A DNA stretch of 64,000 nt, from NCBI RefSeq assembly GCF_013359945.1, contig NZ_JABWCS010000218.1, positions 1 to 64,000 of the forward strand, read 5' to 3'. The stretch's first letter is position 1. The number at the start of each line of letters is the position of its first letter. The notes under the pieces are model-generated. The model made no database searches, was not told where the DNA came from, and was given only the letters and a program-made list of their open reading frames with translations. Positions 1 to 9,700 of the stretch are shown here, piece after piece. The stretch is from Paenibacillus agri. Its GTDB lineage: Bacteria; Bacillota; Bacilli; Paenibacillales; Paenibacillaceae. The position numbers were made by a program, and so were the translations under genes.

Positions 1-2
1 CA

Positions 3-866
3 GGCTCTACTGGCGCCACAGGCTCTACTGGCGCCACAGGCTCTACTGGCGCCACAGGCTCTACTGGCGCCACGGGCTCCACTGGCGCCACGGGATCGAC
101 TGGCACCACGGGCTCCACTGGCGCCACGGGCTCGACTGGTGCCACGGGCTCTACCGGCGCCACGGGCTCCACTGGCGCCACGGGCTCGACTGGTGCCACG
201 GGCTCTACCGGCGCCACGGGCTCTACCGGCGCCACGGGATCGACTGGCGCCACGGGATCGACTGGCGCCACGGGATCGACTGGCGCCACGGGCTCCACTG
301 GCGCCACGGGATCGACTGGCGCCACGGGTACTACTGGTACCACTGGTCCCGGGGCGATCATTCCGTACGCATCAGGTGTGCCAATCACTATGACCACTAT
401 TGTTGGTGGATTAATCGGAACAACAAGCCTTGTAGGCTTTGGTAACTCTGTAACAGGTGTCAGCGCTTCAGGTGGAACCATCGATTTGACCGGTTCTGCA
501 GGTACCCTGCTCAACTTTGCGTTCCAATGCCCTCGGCCTGGCACAATTACGAGTATAGCTGCTTTCTTCAGCACAACTTCCGGTCTTTCATTAGTCGGCT
601 CATCGATTACGATTACAGCTCAATTATATAGATCAGTTACTCCTAACAATACCTTTACGCCGATCCCTGGAGCGAGTGTTACTTTAGCCCCCGCACTCAC
701 AGGAATTATCCCTATTGGTCAGATTAGTAACGGATTGTCATCTGGTTTATCGATAGCCGTTACAATCCAAGAGAGCCTGCTCTTGGTCTTCTCCGCAACA
801 GCTTCAGGTCTAAGCCTGCTGAACACCATTGGTGGATATGCTAGAGCAGGTGTCACAATCAGCTAA
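3..866 (+). CDS. Collagen-like exosporium glycoprotein, BclB type (5' truncated by window edge)
   Basis: The reading frame is open from base 3. Its first ~116 codons are pure Gly-X-Y triplets, mostly GST-GAT, in near-identical 18-bp DNA repeats. This is a collagen-like stalk like those of Bacillus exosporium filaments. After about base 350 comes a ~170-residue Gly/Thr/Ser/Leu-rich beta-type domain (starting around AIIPYASG, with the stretch DLTGSAGTLLNFAF, ending AGVTIS) that matches the BclB C-terminal domain as I remember it. The likely role is a surface filament of the spore, with the C-terminal domain driving trimerisation. The N-terminal anchoring leader lies outside the window. Repeat number in such genes is typically variable. 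A stem-loop follows the stop. The family is fairly certain; the exact paralogue is not. Confidence 0.85.
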   Translation, partial: GSTGATGSTGATGSTGATGSTGATGSTGATGSTGTTGSTGATGSTGATGSTGATGSTGATGSTGATGSTGATGSTGATGSTGATGSTGATGSTGATGSTGATGSTGATGTTGTTGPGAIIPYASGVPITMTTIVGGLIGTTSLVGFGNSVTGVSASGGTIDLTGSAGTLLNFAFQCPRPGTITSIAAFFSTTSGLSLVGSSITITAQLYRSVTPNNTFTPIPGASVTLAPALTGIIPIGQISNGLSSGLSIAVTIQESLLLVFSATASGLSLLNTIGGYARAGVTIS

Positions 867-910
867 TACTTTAATAATTACTCGGATATCCTAATATTCC
901 TTTAACAATA

Positions 911-962
911 AAGCTGGTCCAAAGATCTAACAAGATCTGAGGATCAGCTCTGTTTTGTTGTC
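911..962 (+). terminator. Terminator of the bclB-like gene
   Basis: A stem AGCTGGTCC / GGATCAGCT (about 912-949, with an inner AGATCT pairing) is followed by TGTTTTGTTG, 45 bp after the stop of the collagen-like gene. Confidence 0.6.
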
Positions 963-977
963 AACTTTGTAAATTAC

Positions 978-1018
978 AAAAAAAAAAACAAAGCTCCGGC
1001 GTAATGCCAGAGCTTTGT
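978..1018 (-). terminator. Rho-independent terminator of cysJI
   Basis: Arms CAAAGCTCCGGC (989-1000) and GCCAGAGCTTTG (1007-1018) form a hairpin. On the minus strand it is followed by a run of about ten T, 30 bp beyond the cysI stop. Confidence 0.85.
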
Positions 1019-1048
1019 TGATCCCATTGTCTATTCTATCTTTCTTGT

Positions 1049-2785
1049 TTATACGTTGTGAAAATTAAGCCCTGACGTTACCGCCTTAACATACCCGGCA
1101 CGGATAACAAAGTCGCCAAAATGCTCGCCCGATTGACGCTCTTTGGCATAATGATGAAGCATCGGCGTGAGCAGCGAAAGAATTTCATCCTCACCGATAT
1201 TTTCCCGATAGATCTTGTTTAGCCGGTCGCCGGTGAAGCCTGCACCCAGGTACATATTATATTTGCCCGGTGACTTGCCGATGAACGAAATCTCACCCAG
1301 TGCCGGACGCGCACAGCCATTCGGGCAGCCGGTCATCCGGATAACGATTTCTTTGTCGCGGAGACCCGCCTCGTCAATCACCAGCTCCAGCTTATCCAAC
1401 AGCAGCGGCAAATAACGCTCGGCTTCGGCCATTGCCAGACCACAAGTCGGCAGAGCCACACAAGACAGCGAGCTTCTCCGCAGTGCCGAATGATGAGCAC
1501 CATCGGTCAGCCCGTATTGCTGAGCCAACTCCATAATCTTACGTTTCTTCGCTGTAGTGATGTTGGCAATAATCAGATTCTGGTTCGGGGTCAGGCGGAA
1601 ATCACCGGTATGGATCTTGGCAATCTCCCGGAGGCCAGTCATCAGCTCATAACCTTCCTGATCGTGAATCCGTCCGCTCTGAACGTAGAGCGTCAGATTC
1701 CAGCGGCCATTGCTGCCTTTGATCCAACCATAACGGTCGCCGTTGTGCTCAAAATAAAAATCGCGTGCCGCCTCCAGCTGCCAGCCCAGCCGGTCATACA
1801 GCTCTTCAGTGAACCACTCGATACCGTGACGGTCGATGGTATACTTGAAGCGGGCGTTCTTCCGTACAGAACGGTTGCCATAATCACGCTGGATCGTTAC
1901 CGTCTTCTCGGCGACATCAATCAACTGCTCCGGCTTGCAGAAACCGATGACCCGGCCAAGCTGCGGATAAGTATTGGTATCGCCATGGGTCATTCCCATC
2001 CCACCGCCCACAGTGACATTGAAACCGACCAGCTTGTTATCTTCAATAATAGCGATGAAACCCAGGTCCTGGGAGAACACATCCACATCATTGGAAGGCG
2101 GCACCGCCAGGCCAATCTTGAATTTACGCGGCAAGTATACCGGACCGTAAATCGGTTCTACCTCTGGTTGGTCTGCAAGACTGTCCACTACCTTTTCCCC
2201 ATCCAGCCAGATCTCATGATAAGCCGGTGTGCGCGGCGACAGATGATCGCTGATCCGTCTTGCCCATTCATAAACCTCACCGTGTACATCCGACTGATAT
2301 GGATTGGGGTTGCTCATGACATTACGGTTCACGTCGCCGCATGCCGCAAGTGTTGTCATCAGCGAATCATTGATGCTTTTAATCGTCTTTTTCAGATTCC
2401 ATTTCAGCACCCCATGCATTTGAAAAGCCTGTCTCGTCGTAATACGCAGAGTGCCATTACCGTATAGCTGGGCCAGTCTGTCCATCTCCAGCCATTGGGC
2501 CGATGTCGCCACCCCGCCAGGAGCTACGACCCGCAGCATAAATTGGTAGGCCGGCTCCAGCTTCTGGCGCTCCCGCTCATTCCGCAGATCCCGATCATCC
2601 TGCATATAGCTGCCGTGGAATTTCAGCAAACGGTTATCATCCTCCGGCAAACCTCCGGTTATCGGATTCTGCAGGGTCTCCACCAAGGCGCCCCGTAAAT
2701 AATTACTCTCACTCTTTATATGCTCAACATCGCTTGGCGGACCGCCAATAGGCGTTACCGATAGTTTATTCGCCAATGCTGTCAT
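1049..2785 (-). CDS. cysI: Assimilatory sulfite reductase (NADPH), hemoprotein beta subunit
   Basis: 578 residues, the normal length for CysI. The protein reduces sulfite to sulfide with six electrons delivered by the CysJ flavoprotein, in cytoplasmic cysteine synthesis. The two cysteine pairs that hold the 4Fe-4S/siroheme centre are visible near the C-terminal third: C-x5-C in CVALPTCGLAMAE and C-x3-C in TGCPNGCARP. The duplicated ferredoxin-like halves are also recognisable (TTRQAFQMHG in the N half, RLTPNQNLII in the C half). The gene lies 43 bp downstream of cysJ on the same strand and ends before a strong terminator, so the two form a cysJI operon. A long plus-strand frame over its middle is an antisense shadow. 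Confidence 0.95.
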   Translation of the reverse strand: MTALANKLSVTPIGGPPSDVEHIKSESNYLRGALVETLQNPITGGLPEDDNRLLKFHGSYMQDDRDLRNERERQKLEPAYQFMLRVVAPGGVATSAQWLEMDRLAQLYGNGTLRITTRQAFQMHGVLKWNLKKTIKSINDSLMTTLAACGDVNRNVMSNPNPYQSDVHGEVYEWARRISDHLSPRTPAYHEIWLDGEKVVDSLADQPEVEPIYGPVYLPRKFKIGLAVPPSNDVDVFSQDLGFIAIIEDNKLVGFNVTVGGGMGMTHGDTNTYPQLGRVIGFCKPEQLIDVAEKTVTIQRDYGNRSVRKNARFKYTIDRHGIEWFTEELYDRLGWQLEAARDFYFEHNGDRYGWIKGSNGRWNLTLYVQSGRIHDQEGYELMTGLREIAKIHTGDFRLTPNQNLIIANITTAKKRKIMELAQQYGLTDGAHHSALRRSSLSCVALPTCGLAMAEAERYLPLLLDKLELVIDEAGLRDKEIVIRMTGCPNGCARPALGEISFIGKSPGKYNMYLGAGFTGDRLNKIYRENIGEDEILSLLTPMLHHYAKERQSGEHFGDFVIRAGYVKAVTSGLNFHNV

Positions 2786-2828
2786 CTCCTCTCGCAGATC
2801 ATCCCGGTGCCCTCGCGGACCCTATATC

Positions 2829-4679
2829 TCAATATACATCGCGTTGGTAGCGTTGTTCCTGCTGCATTTGCTCCAGATAAGCGCCAGCATCCTCGGGGCT
2901 AAGTCCGCCCTCCTGCTGAATGACCGTGATCAGTGCAGTATGGACGTCATGCGCCATATGCTTCTCGTCACCGCACACATAGACATGTGCACCCTCTTGC
3001 AGCCATTGATATAGCTCACGGCTCTTCTCTAGTAATCTGTGCTGAACATATACCTTTTCCTCTGTATCACGGGAAAATGCCACGTCCAGCTTCGTCAGCA
3101 CACCGTCCTTCAGCATCCGCTGCCAGTCGGTCTGATACAGGAAGTCTGTCACAAAGTGACGGTCTCCATAAAACAGCCACGATTTCCCTTCGGCACCAAG
3201 CTCCTCCCGCTCCTCCAAGAACGAACGGAATGGCGCTACACCCGTACCCGGTCCAATCATGATGATCGGAGCGTCGCCACTAGCTGGCAGCTTGAAGTTG
3301 GGGTTGTTTTGGATATAAATCGGCAAAGTATCGCCTGGTTGCACCCGTTCTGCGCAGTGTACAGAGCATACGCCGTACCGGTCCCGGCCGTGGATCTGAT
3401 AACGTACTGCCCGAACGGTGAAATGAACCTCGTCCGGATTCGCATTATAGCTGCTTGCGATGGAGTACAGACGGGCTGGCAGCTTGCGCAGAATCGTTAC
3501 AAAACTGCGGGCTGGTGCCTGCCAAGGCCCGAAGTCTTGCACCAGATCCAGCAGGTCACGGCCATGGATATATTCTTTCAGCTCCTGCTGGCGATCCGGC
3601 GACAGCAGTTCCTGAAGCTGACTACCGTTAGAGAACTGCACCGCCTGCTCCAGTAGCGGCTTGGTCAGCACCGTAATCTCATAATGATATTTGAGCGCAT
3701 CTAGTAAAGAACCTTCGTCGCCCTTCTTATTAAAAGGAACCTTCTCTTCCGGATTCCAGCCGAACGCTGCGATAATCTCGTCAATCAGCTGCGGATGATT
3801 CTCAGGGTAGACACCAAGGGAATCTCCTGGCTCGAACTGCAGATTAGATCCGGCAAGAGACAGCTCCAAATGCCGTGTTTCACGATCTGAGCCGCGTCCG
3901 TTCAGATTAATATTCTCAAGAATTTCAGCTTGAAAAGGATTGCTTCGTGAATATTCAGATGTCTCTTGCCCCGGCGCTTTGTCAGCAGCCTTTACAGCTT
4001 CCGTAGCGATGGCTGAGGGATTAAGGCGTTCTTGAAAGGATTGCAGTACACCTTCAATCCATTCCGCCACCGGTTCATCATAATCCAAATCGCAATCTAC
4101 ACGCGGGTACAAGCGCTGCCCGCCAAGCTCCTCCAGACGCTGGTCGAAGTCTTTACCAGTCTGGCAGAAGAATTCGTAGGAAGTATCGCCCAAAGCCAGG
4201 ACAGAGAAGCGCAGATGCTCCAGTCCCGGTGCTCTCTTACTATAGAGGAATTCATGAAACGCACGCGCATTGTCCGGCGGGTCTCCTTCACCATGCGTAC
4301 TGACCAGAATCAGCAAATTCTCCACTTTCTTCAGTCCATTCGGCTTGAAGCTGTTCATGGAGGACTGTGTGACCTGAAACCCTTGCTCCTCCAGCTTGCG
4401 GGACAGGCTACCGGCTAGCCGCTGGCAATTGCCGGTCTGGGAGCCGAACAATACCGTCACCTCTCGGGAAATGGCCGGTTGACTGACCGGGGTAGCACTC
4501 TCTTCGGCCAGAACAGGTGCGGATGATAAAACCGCAGTTGTCGGCACCGCTGCCTGAAGAGCGGACAGGTAGCCGCTGAGCCATATTTGCTGCGATGGCG
4601 TCAAGGTTGGTAACAGACGGTTAAGAAGCTCTGCCTGCTCCGGGGTAAACGGACTGTTAGTGACTTGTAATTGCAACAA
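2829..4679 (-). CDS. cysJ: Assimilatory sulfite reductase (NADPH), flavoprotein alpha subunit
   Basis: 616 residues. The N-terminal FMN-binding flavodoxin domain (about 70-215) shows FGSQTGNCQRLA and the STHGEGDPPDN loop. It is followed by the FAD and NADPH domains of the cytochrome P450 reductase type, with RLYSIASS (FAD), GPGTGVAPFRSFLEER (NADP pyrophosphate), YVCGDEKHMAHDV and a C-terminal RYQRDVY aromatic tail. It passes electrons from NADPH to CysI. The start appears to be a TTG preceded by GAGAGGTGG. It is the first gene of cysJI. The 350-bp upstream region holds no sulfur riboswitch that I can recognise. Confidence 0.95.
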   Translation of the reverse strand: MLQLQVTNSPFTPEQAELLNRLLPTLTPSQQIWLSGYLSALQAAVPTTAVLSSAPVLAEESATPVSQPAISREVTVLFGSQTGNCQRLAGSLSRKLEEQGFQVTQSSMNSFKPNGLKKVENLLILVSTHGEGDPPDNARAFHEFLYSKRAPGLEHLRFSVLALGDTSYEFFCQTGKDFDQRLEELGGQRLYPRVDCDLDYDEPVAEWIEGVLQSFQERLNPSAIATEAVKAADKAPGQETSEYSRSNPFQAEILENINLNGRGSDRETRHLELSLAGSNLQFEPGDSLGVYPENHPQLIDEIIAAFGWNPEEKVPFNKKGDEGSLLDALKYHYEITVLTKPLLEQAVQFSNGSQLQELLSPDRQQELKEYIHGRDLLDLVQDFGPWQAPARSFVTILRKLPARLYSIASSYNANPDEVHFTVRAVRYQIHGRDRYGVCSVHCAERVQPGDTLPIYIQNNPNFKLPASGDAPIIMIGPGTGVAPFRSFLEEREELGAEGKSWLFYGDRHFVTDFLYQTDWQRMLKDGVLTKLDVAFSRDTEEKVYVQHRLLEKSRELYQWLQEGAHVYVCGDEKHMAHDVHTALITVIQQEGGLSPEDAGAYLEQMQQEQRYQRDVY

Positions 4680-5032
4680 TATCCACCTCTCCTAAACAAG
4701 AAATCTTGCTCCGTATATAGGGCTGATGCAGCCTCATATCCTCACCTCATGGATTCAGGCTAACATAATAAATGGAAACGGGCAATGAATCGTAATTCCG
4801 CTATTTTTTGTATAATCATGCAATATTGGCTATAAACCGCTAAAAAACGATCGAAATCACAGTAAAACACCCCGTTTTCCCTCACTTCATTACAATAAGT
4901 AATAAGTTGTATTAGATAAATTGATAAAATGATCTATCCGTTAACACTCTGAAAATATAAAAAGGATAGGCCGAGGCCTACCCTTGTTCGTGAAAACTAT
5001 ATTAAAGTTATCTATCTGTTAGGACGAGTTAA
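4680..5032. other. Intergenic region upstream of cysJ
   Basis: This 353-bp AT-rich stretch separates cysJ from the quinone reductase gene. It must hold the cysJI promoter, but I cannot assign -35/-10 boxes with confidence. No S-box or T-box features are seen. Its right end contains the terminator of the neighbouring gene. Confidence 0.6.
4955..4985 (-). terminator. Terminator of the QorB-like gene
   Basis: Arms AGGATAGGCC (4963-4972) and GGCCTACCCT (4975-4984) form a hairpin that on the minus strand runs into TTTTTATATTTTC, about 50 bp after the stop of the 5033-5929 gene. Confidence 0.75.
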
Positions 5033-5929
5033 TTATTCAGCCCTGGCAAAAGCACTCTTGTTCGTTGCCAGTACTGCCTTCAAGCCAACCGGTGCTTGTC
5101 CTGTAAAATCTTTTACAGTCGTTGTGACTTGACCATACTCTCCTTTAGAAGAAGCGGTCTGGAACGAAGCAAAGACCTGTGCCGCGCCATTCGGCAGTCC
5201 GGCAGTTTCATAGATGCCTACCAGTTGCTCCGTTGTCAGTGGAACGAATTCAATAGCTCTGCCGGTGAACTCGCTGGCGATTGCAGCGATATCCTTGCCA
5301 GTCAATGCTTCCGGCCCTGATACATCCAGCGTCTGGCTCTCCGAGACAGCAGCTATGAGTGCCGCTGCAGCAGCATGGGCACAGTCTTCACGTGTAACAT
5401 AGGCGGTCGCGCCGTCACCGGTAGCAGCGGCGTATTGCCCGGATGCTGCCGCTTGCTGCAGCGCAGGAATTAGACTATGGGTATAAAGGTTATTACGGAG
5501 AATGGTGTACGACAAACCACTACTCTTGATCTTCTCTTCCGTAGCGTAATGATCTCCTGCCAGCAGGCAAGCTGTACCCGGTTCTGGGCTAGGTAACGAG
5601 GTATATACCAAATGCTCCACACCCGCTTGGACCGCTGCATCTACAGCATTGAGATGCTGCTGCACACGCTGTCCCGGAACACTAAGTGCATCAGTGCTAA
5701 TCAGCAGCAGGCGTTTGGCCCCGGCAAAAGCTTCCGGCAGCGTCTCCGGCTGATCAAAGTCCGCTTGTCGGACAATGACTCCACGTTCCGTGAGAGCAGA
5801 TAACTTCTGCGGATCACGACTTGTAACAATGATAGGGCCCTGATGATGCTTAAGCAGCCATTCAATGGCCAATTGCCCGAGTTGTCCGCTTGCACCTGTA
5901 ACTAATACCGCTTCATTTGTTTTACTCAT
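5033..5929 (-). CDS. NmrA/QorB-like NAD(P)H-dependent quinone oxidoreductase (SDR superfamily)
   Basis: 298 residues. An N-terminal Rossmann motif VLVTGASGQLGQLA (GxxGxxG) is followed by TSRDPQKL and an NmrA-like body with LVYTSLPSPEP and YTILRNNLYTHSL. Overall it resembles E. coli QorB/YtfG (quinone oxidoreductase 2), an NAD(P)H-binding protein thought to reduce quinones or sense redox state. It lacks the classical YxxxK triad spacing of SDRs, as is usual for the NmrA subgroup. It is a monocistronic gene with a strong sigma-A promoter overlapped by a palindrome and its own terminator. It could equally be annotated as an NAD(P)H-binding protein of unknown substrate. Confidence 0.8.
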   Translation of the reverse strand: MSKTNEAVLVTGASGQLGQLAIEWLLKHHQGPIIVTSRDPQKLSALTERGVIVRQADFDQPETLPEAFAGAKRLLLISTDALSVPGQRVQQHLNAVDAAVQAGVEHLVYTSLPSPEPGTACLLAGDHYATEEKIKSSGLSYTILRNNLYTHSLIPALQQAAASGQYAAATGDGATAYVTREDCAHAAAAALIAAVSESQTLDVSGPEALTGKDIAAIASEFTGRAIEFVPLTTEQLVGIYETAGLPNGAAQVFASFQTASSKGEYGQVTTTVKDFTGQAPVGLKAVLATNKSAFARAE

Positions 5930-5960
5930 GCTCTATTCCTCCCGAATAATGTTTAAAAAA

Positions 5961-6002
5961 CTAACTTGTAATCATTATAGTTACAGGTTAGTGTAATGTC
6001 AA
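5961..6002 (-). promoter_or_regulatory. Sigma-A promoter with overlapping palindromic operator of the QorB-like gene
   Basis: On the minus strand TTGACA (5997-6002), a 17-bp spacer and TATAAT (5974-5979) make a consensus promoter. A palindrome CTAACcTGTAA...TTACAaGTTAG (5961-5991) covers the -10 box and part of the spacer. Family knowledge suggests an HxlR-type redox regulator, since qorB partners with one in other bacteria, but no such gene is in this window. Confidence 0.75.
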
Positions 6003-6008
6003 CTTTAT

Positions 6009-6064
6009 TAAAAAAGAGAAGCCCCCCGCTGATCTATTCTGTGATCGGCTCAGGCGACTTCTCT
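6009..6064 (-). terminator. Terminator of lspA
   Basis: A long imperfect hairpin (arms about 6015-6034 and 6043-6064) is followed on the minus strand by TTTTTT, directly downstream of the lspA stop. Confidence 0.75.
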
Positions 6065-6092
6065 GATTGATGATATTAAAATGTGTTTCGGT

Positions 6093-6542
6093 TCAAATAA
6101 TCCGCTTCAACTGACCTACAATCATATAACAAAGAACTAGTACAACCCCGGCATTGATAGCCACATCCGCAATATTAAGAATGCCGTTGCTACCGCCGAA
6201 GACCAGAAAATCCGTTACTTTGTTGAACAGCACACGGTCTATAGCATTGCCAATCGCCCCTCCTACCAGGAAACCGGCAGCTGCATTTAGCAGAAGGCCT
6301 TTAATCTCACCTTTGCGACGATAATAGAAGATAGCCACGACAAATCCCACTGCGACGATGACAAAATATCGACCAAAGCCCTGAAAGGAGCTGAAGGCTG
6401 CACCGCTATTTTCATAAAACGTAAATTTCAAGAGATGGGCCCAGAACGGGATCGTCTCCCCTACTTCCATATGAGTGCGCACCAGCCATTTTGACACTTG
6501 ATCAACAAGAATGACGAGTACAGATATCAAATAAAAAATCAC
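6093..6542 (-). CDS. lspA: Lipoprotein signal peptidase (signal peptidase II)
   Basis: 149 residues with four predicted membrane helices. It is the aspartyl protease that removes signal peptides from diacylglyceryl-modified prolipoproteins. Family motifs are present: DQVSKWLV near the N-terminus, NSGAAFS, GNAIDRV with the first catalytic Asp, and NIADVAIN with the second. The start is a GTG behind GGGGAGG. It appears monocistronic, without the usual rluD-like pseudouridine synthase partner next to it. Its substrates would include the lipoproteins encoded at 20.1, 32.8 and 47 kb. Confidence 0.92.
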   Translation of the reverse strand: MIFYLISVLVILVDQVSKWLVRTHMEVGETIPFWAHLLKFTFYENSGAAFSSFQGFGRYFVIVAVGFVVAIFYYRRKGEIKGLLLNAAAGFLVGGAIGNAIDRVLFNKVTDFLVFGGSNGILNIADVAINAGVVLVLCYMIVGQLKRII

Positions 6543-6751
6543 CGGCTGTTAGCCTCCCCTTTAACCTCTATTGATAGCCAGGTTTTACTCTGATGTGCTA
6601 TCTATAAACTAATCGCATCCCGCCTAAAAAACAAGCCTGTCCATTACTTTCTAGTTAAATCGCAATGCCTTTACTCACATTAGAGCGTAGATTTTTGCAA
6701 CCATTCGACTATCTATGTCAATCACCCAGCGAATGCTACACCCGTTTCTTC

Positions 6752-6784
6752 AAAAAAAAGACAAGCCCCATCAGGACTTGTCTT
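6752..6784 (-). terminator. Terminator overlapping the 3' end of the hybrid kinase gene
   Basis: AAGACAAG (6758-6765) and CTTGTCTT (6777-6784) pair. On the minus strand a run of eight T follows. The upstream arm lies in the last codons of the kinase, so coding sequence and terminator overlap. Confidence 0.85.
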
Positions 6785-9700
6785 CTTCCTTCTCCGGACT
6801 ATTGTCCGGGAATAATACTTCGCCGCTGGCCTGTCTAATCTTCACAATCTCTTCGAGAGTCTGGGACAGTTCGCCAGGCGGATATGGCTTGGTAAGATAT
6901 GTTTGAATAACGTTATTAAGTGCGTTTTTATCCGATTTGTCCAGGGCCGAGGAAATCACCAGCGGAATCGTCTCGGTTCTCTGATCTTCCTTGAGCATGC
7001 GGATGAGATCCCAGCCGTCCAGTTCGTCACCAAGCATCAGGTCGATTACGATGGCTACGAACGGCGTCTTCAGCGCCTGATCAAACGCTTTTTGCGGATG
7101 ATAGTGATGGGTGACCCGGAAGCCCTTACCCTTCAGTTCCTCCGACAACAGCAGTGAAAGGCTGTAATCATCCTCCACGATCATGACATTGGGCTTGACT
7201 TCTTTATCCGGATTCCATCTGCCCCCGTCTTCTTCGTACTGCTTATGCTCGGAGTAGAGGTTCGGAAGGCTGAACCAGACCGTAGTTCCTTTGCCTTCGA
7301 CAGATTCAATGCCGATTTCGCCCTTCTGCTTGTCGATGATCTCCTTGCAGATGGCGAGGCCAAGCCCTGTTCCGCCAATGCGCTTCGAAGCGCTATTGTC
7401 CACTCTTCTGAATTTCTGGAATAAGTGTCCGATCTGATCCTTCGGAATCCCCAGACCATGATCCTGAATTCTGACCACGATACGGTCTTCCTCATTATGC
7501 AGATGAACATTCACCTCATTGCTATCTGGCGAGAACTTGATGGCGTTACTCAGCAGATTGGTCAGCACCTGAATGATTTTGTCTCTGTCCACTTCCACTT
7601 CGGAATTAAATGCTTCGTCTACCAGCAGCACATTATGTGAACCCAGCTTGTATTGGTCCAGTACACCGAGCACGATTTCACTCAGGTTCGCAGATTCCGT
7701 TGTATACTGCTGCTTGCCAGACTCCATCCGCTGAAGATCCAGGAAATCATTGATCAGCTCCGTTAATCGCTTCGCTTCCTTGTGAATCGTCTCCAGATAT
7801 TTCAGTTGCTTCTCCGGCTTCATCGTTCTGGCCAGCAGCAGCTCCGTGAACCCCAGTACGCTTGACAGCGGTGTTCTCAGCTCATGACTGACCGTACTTA
7901 CCAGCTCGGATTTCATCAGGTCCAGCTCATATTCCCTTGTAATATCACGGTGAACGAACAAGGTACCAATCCGTGCATCGCGCCGGAACACCGGTATAGC
8001 ATATACATCGATATGCTTCACAGACTCGGTTCCGATCGAATAACGCATGCTGGCCGATTCTGCCGCCTCTTCACCCAGTGCCTTCTGGAAGAAGCCGCAA
8101 ATGTCGTTTGATTCGTTGGCAGCCTGCATGAAATGGGCCATCCACTCATCTTTGGATTCATGACCGCCTTCAGTCCATCTGCTGTAATCGGTCATTTGAC
8201 ACAGTGCTTTATTAGCATGGAGCATCGTGCCTTCAGTATCCACAAACTGAATACCCTCATTCACATTGTTGACGATATCCTGGTTCAGCTTCCGGGCATG
8301 CTCGATTTCCTCGTACATGAACAGCCGCTCAATGGCCAGTGACACCCGGTTCATCAGACCCTGGACCTCATTTAGCTCTTCGTCACTGAAAGATAGCCCA
8401 ATCCGGCTGCCGCAGAAGACGGCTAAAATCTCATCCTCGGCATTAACCACTTTCGTATAGAAATCATAGCAGTACATCTGATCCGGCGCGATTCCCTGTT
8501 CCGCCTCAGTTGCCGGCCGTTTGATGACATAGGAGCTTTCTGTCTGCAATCGATGCAGCATTTCGCTGCAACTGCTTTCCACATAACGCTCGATCCGGTC
8601 CTGGGGAATACCTTTGGCCGCATAGATTGTATCCTTGGTAAGCAAGAAGAAGCTTGAATCAAAGGAATATAGCCGGTTCATGAAATGCAAGAACTTTTCA
8701 GTAAATTCATTTTTGTTAAGCGTATAGGAAATATCGTGATTGAGCTGATTGTTGAGCTCCAGCATAGTCTTCGTCTGTTCCGTCGCCTTAAGCGTCAGCG
8801 CCAGCTCCTGCTGAACACTCTTCAGTGAAGTGATATCGCTGGCAATCAAGATATACTGGTAGATTGTGCCCTCACTATTGAGGTAAGGAACAATGGTCAG
8901 ATTCAGCCAGGTTGTGGCACCGGACTTCGTTTGCAGCCCGATTTCATGAGTCCAGACACCGCCACTCTTCAGCTTACGGTACATCTGCTGCATGTCATGC
9001 TCCAACATATCCGGCATCTCGAACAGCTTGTACGTATAGCCGATAATCTCGGAGTTCCGGTAGCCCGTATAACTGCTCAGATTGTCATTGGCATAAGTAA
9101 AGACACCTTTAGCGGAGAGAATGCCCACGGCAGCCGATTGATCCAATGCCTTCATCATACTTTCAATCTCATTTAGCGAGCGTTGCAGTCTATGCTGCTG
9201 ATCATGAAGCTCGTCTTGCTGGGCATGCAGTTCTTCATTCTGCATCATCAGTTCTTCTTCTTTATCCTGAATGCTATGAGCCATATCCAGGAATGCATTG
9301 TACAGACGCCCAATCTCATCCTTTTGATGCAAGGTGCCGAGCAGGATTTGTTCTCCGGCCGCCAGGGAGTGGGTAGCCTCTTCCAGCTTCAGGATGGGAA
9401 CAATCAGATTCCTGAGAATACGCCACACCAGCAGGGTGAAGAGAAAGAGAATCGCCGTACTGAACAAGAAAGCGACTACTGTAAACTCATTGGCCTTGTG
9501 TATGGAATTCTTGGCCATCTCATTCAATGCAGTGTCTGCACGTTTTTGATACCCCTTCGTATAATCAAGAAACTCATTGACTTTAGCCGTGGTTCCCCCT
9601 CCCGAGGTTGACCGAAGCGCTTCATAATTTCCTTCTTCCGCCAGTTTAAGTGCTCGTGGCAGGAGTGTGTATTTGTACTCGGTGAAAAAAGCCTTCAGGT

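Noticed and set aside
1490..2467. Long plus-strand open frame (325 codons) opposite cysI
   Set aside because: It is antisense to a gene with unmistakable sulfite reductase motifs, and its translation resembles no protein family.
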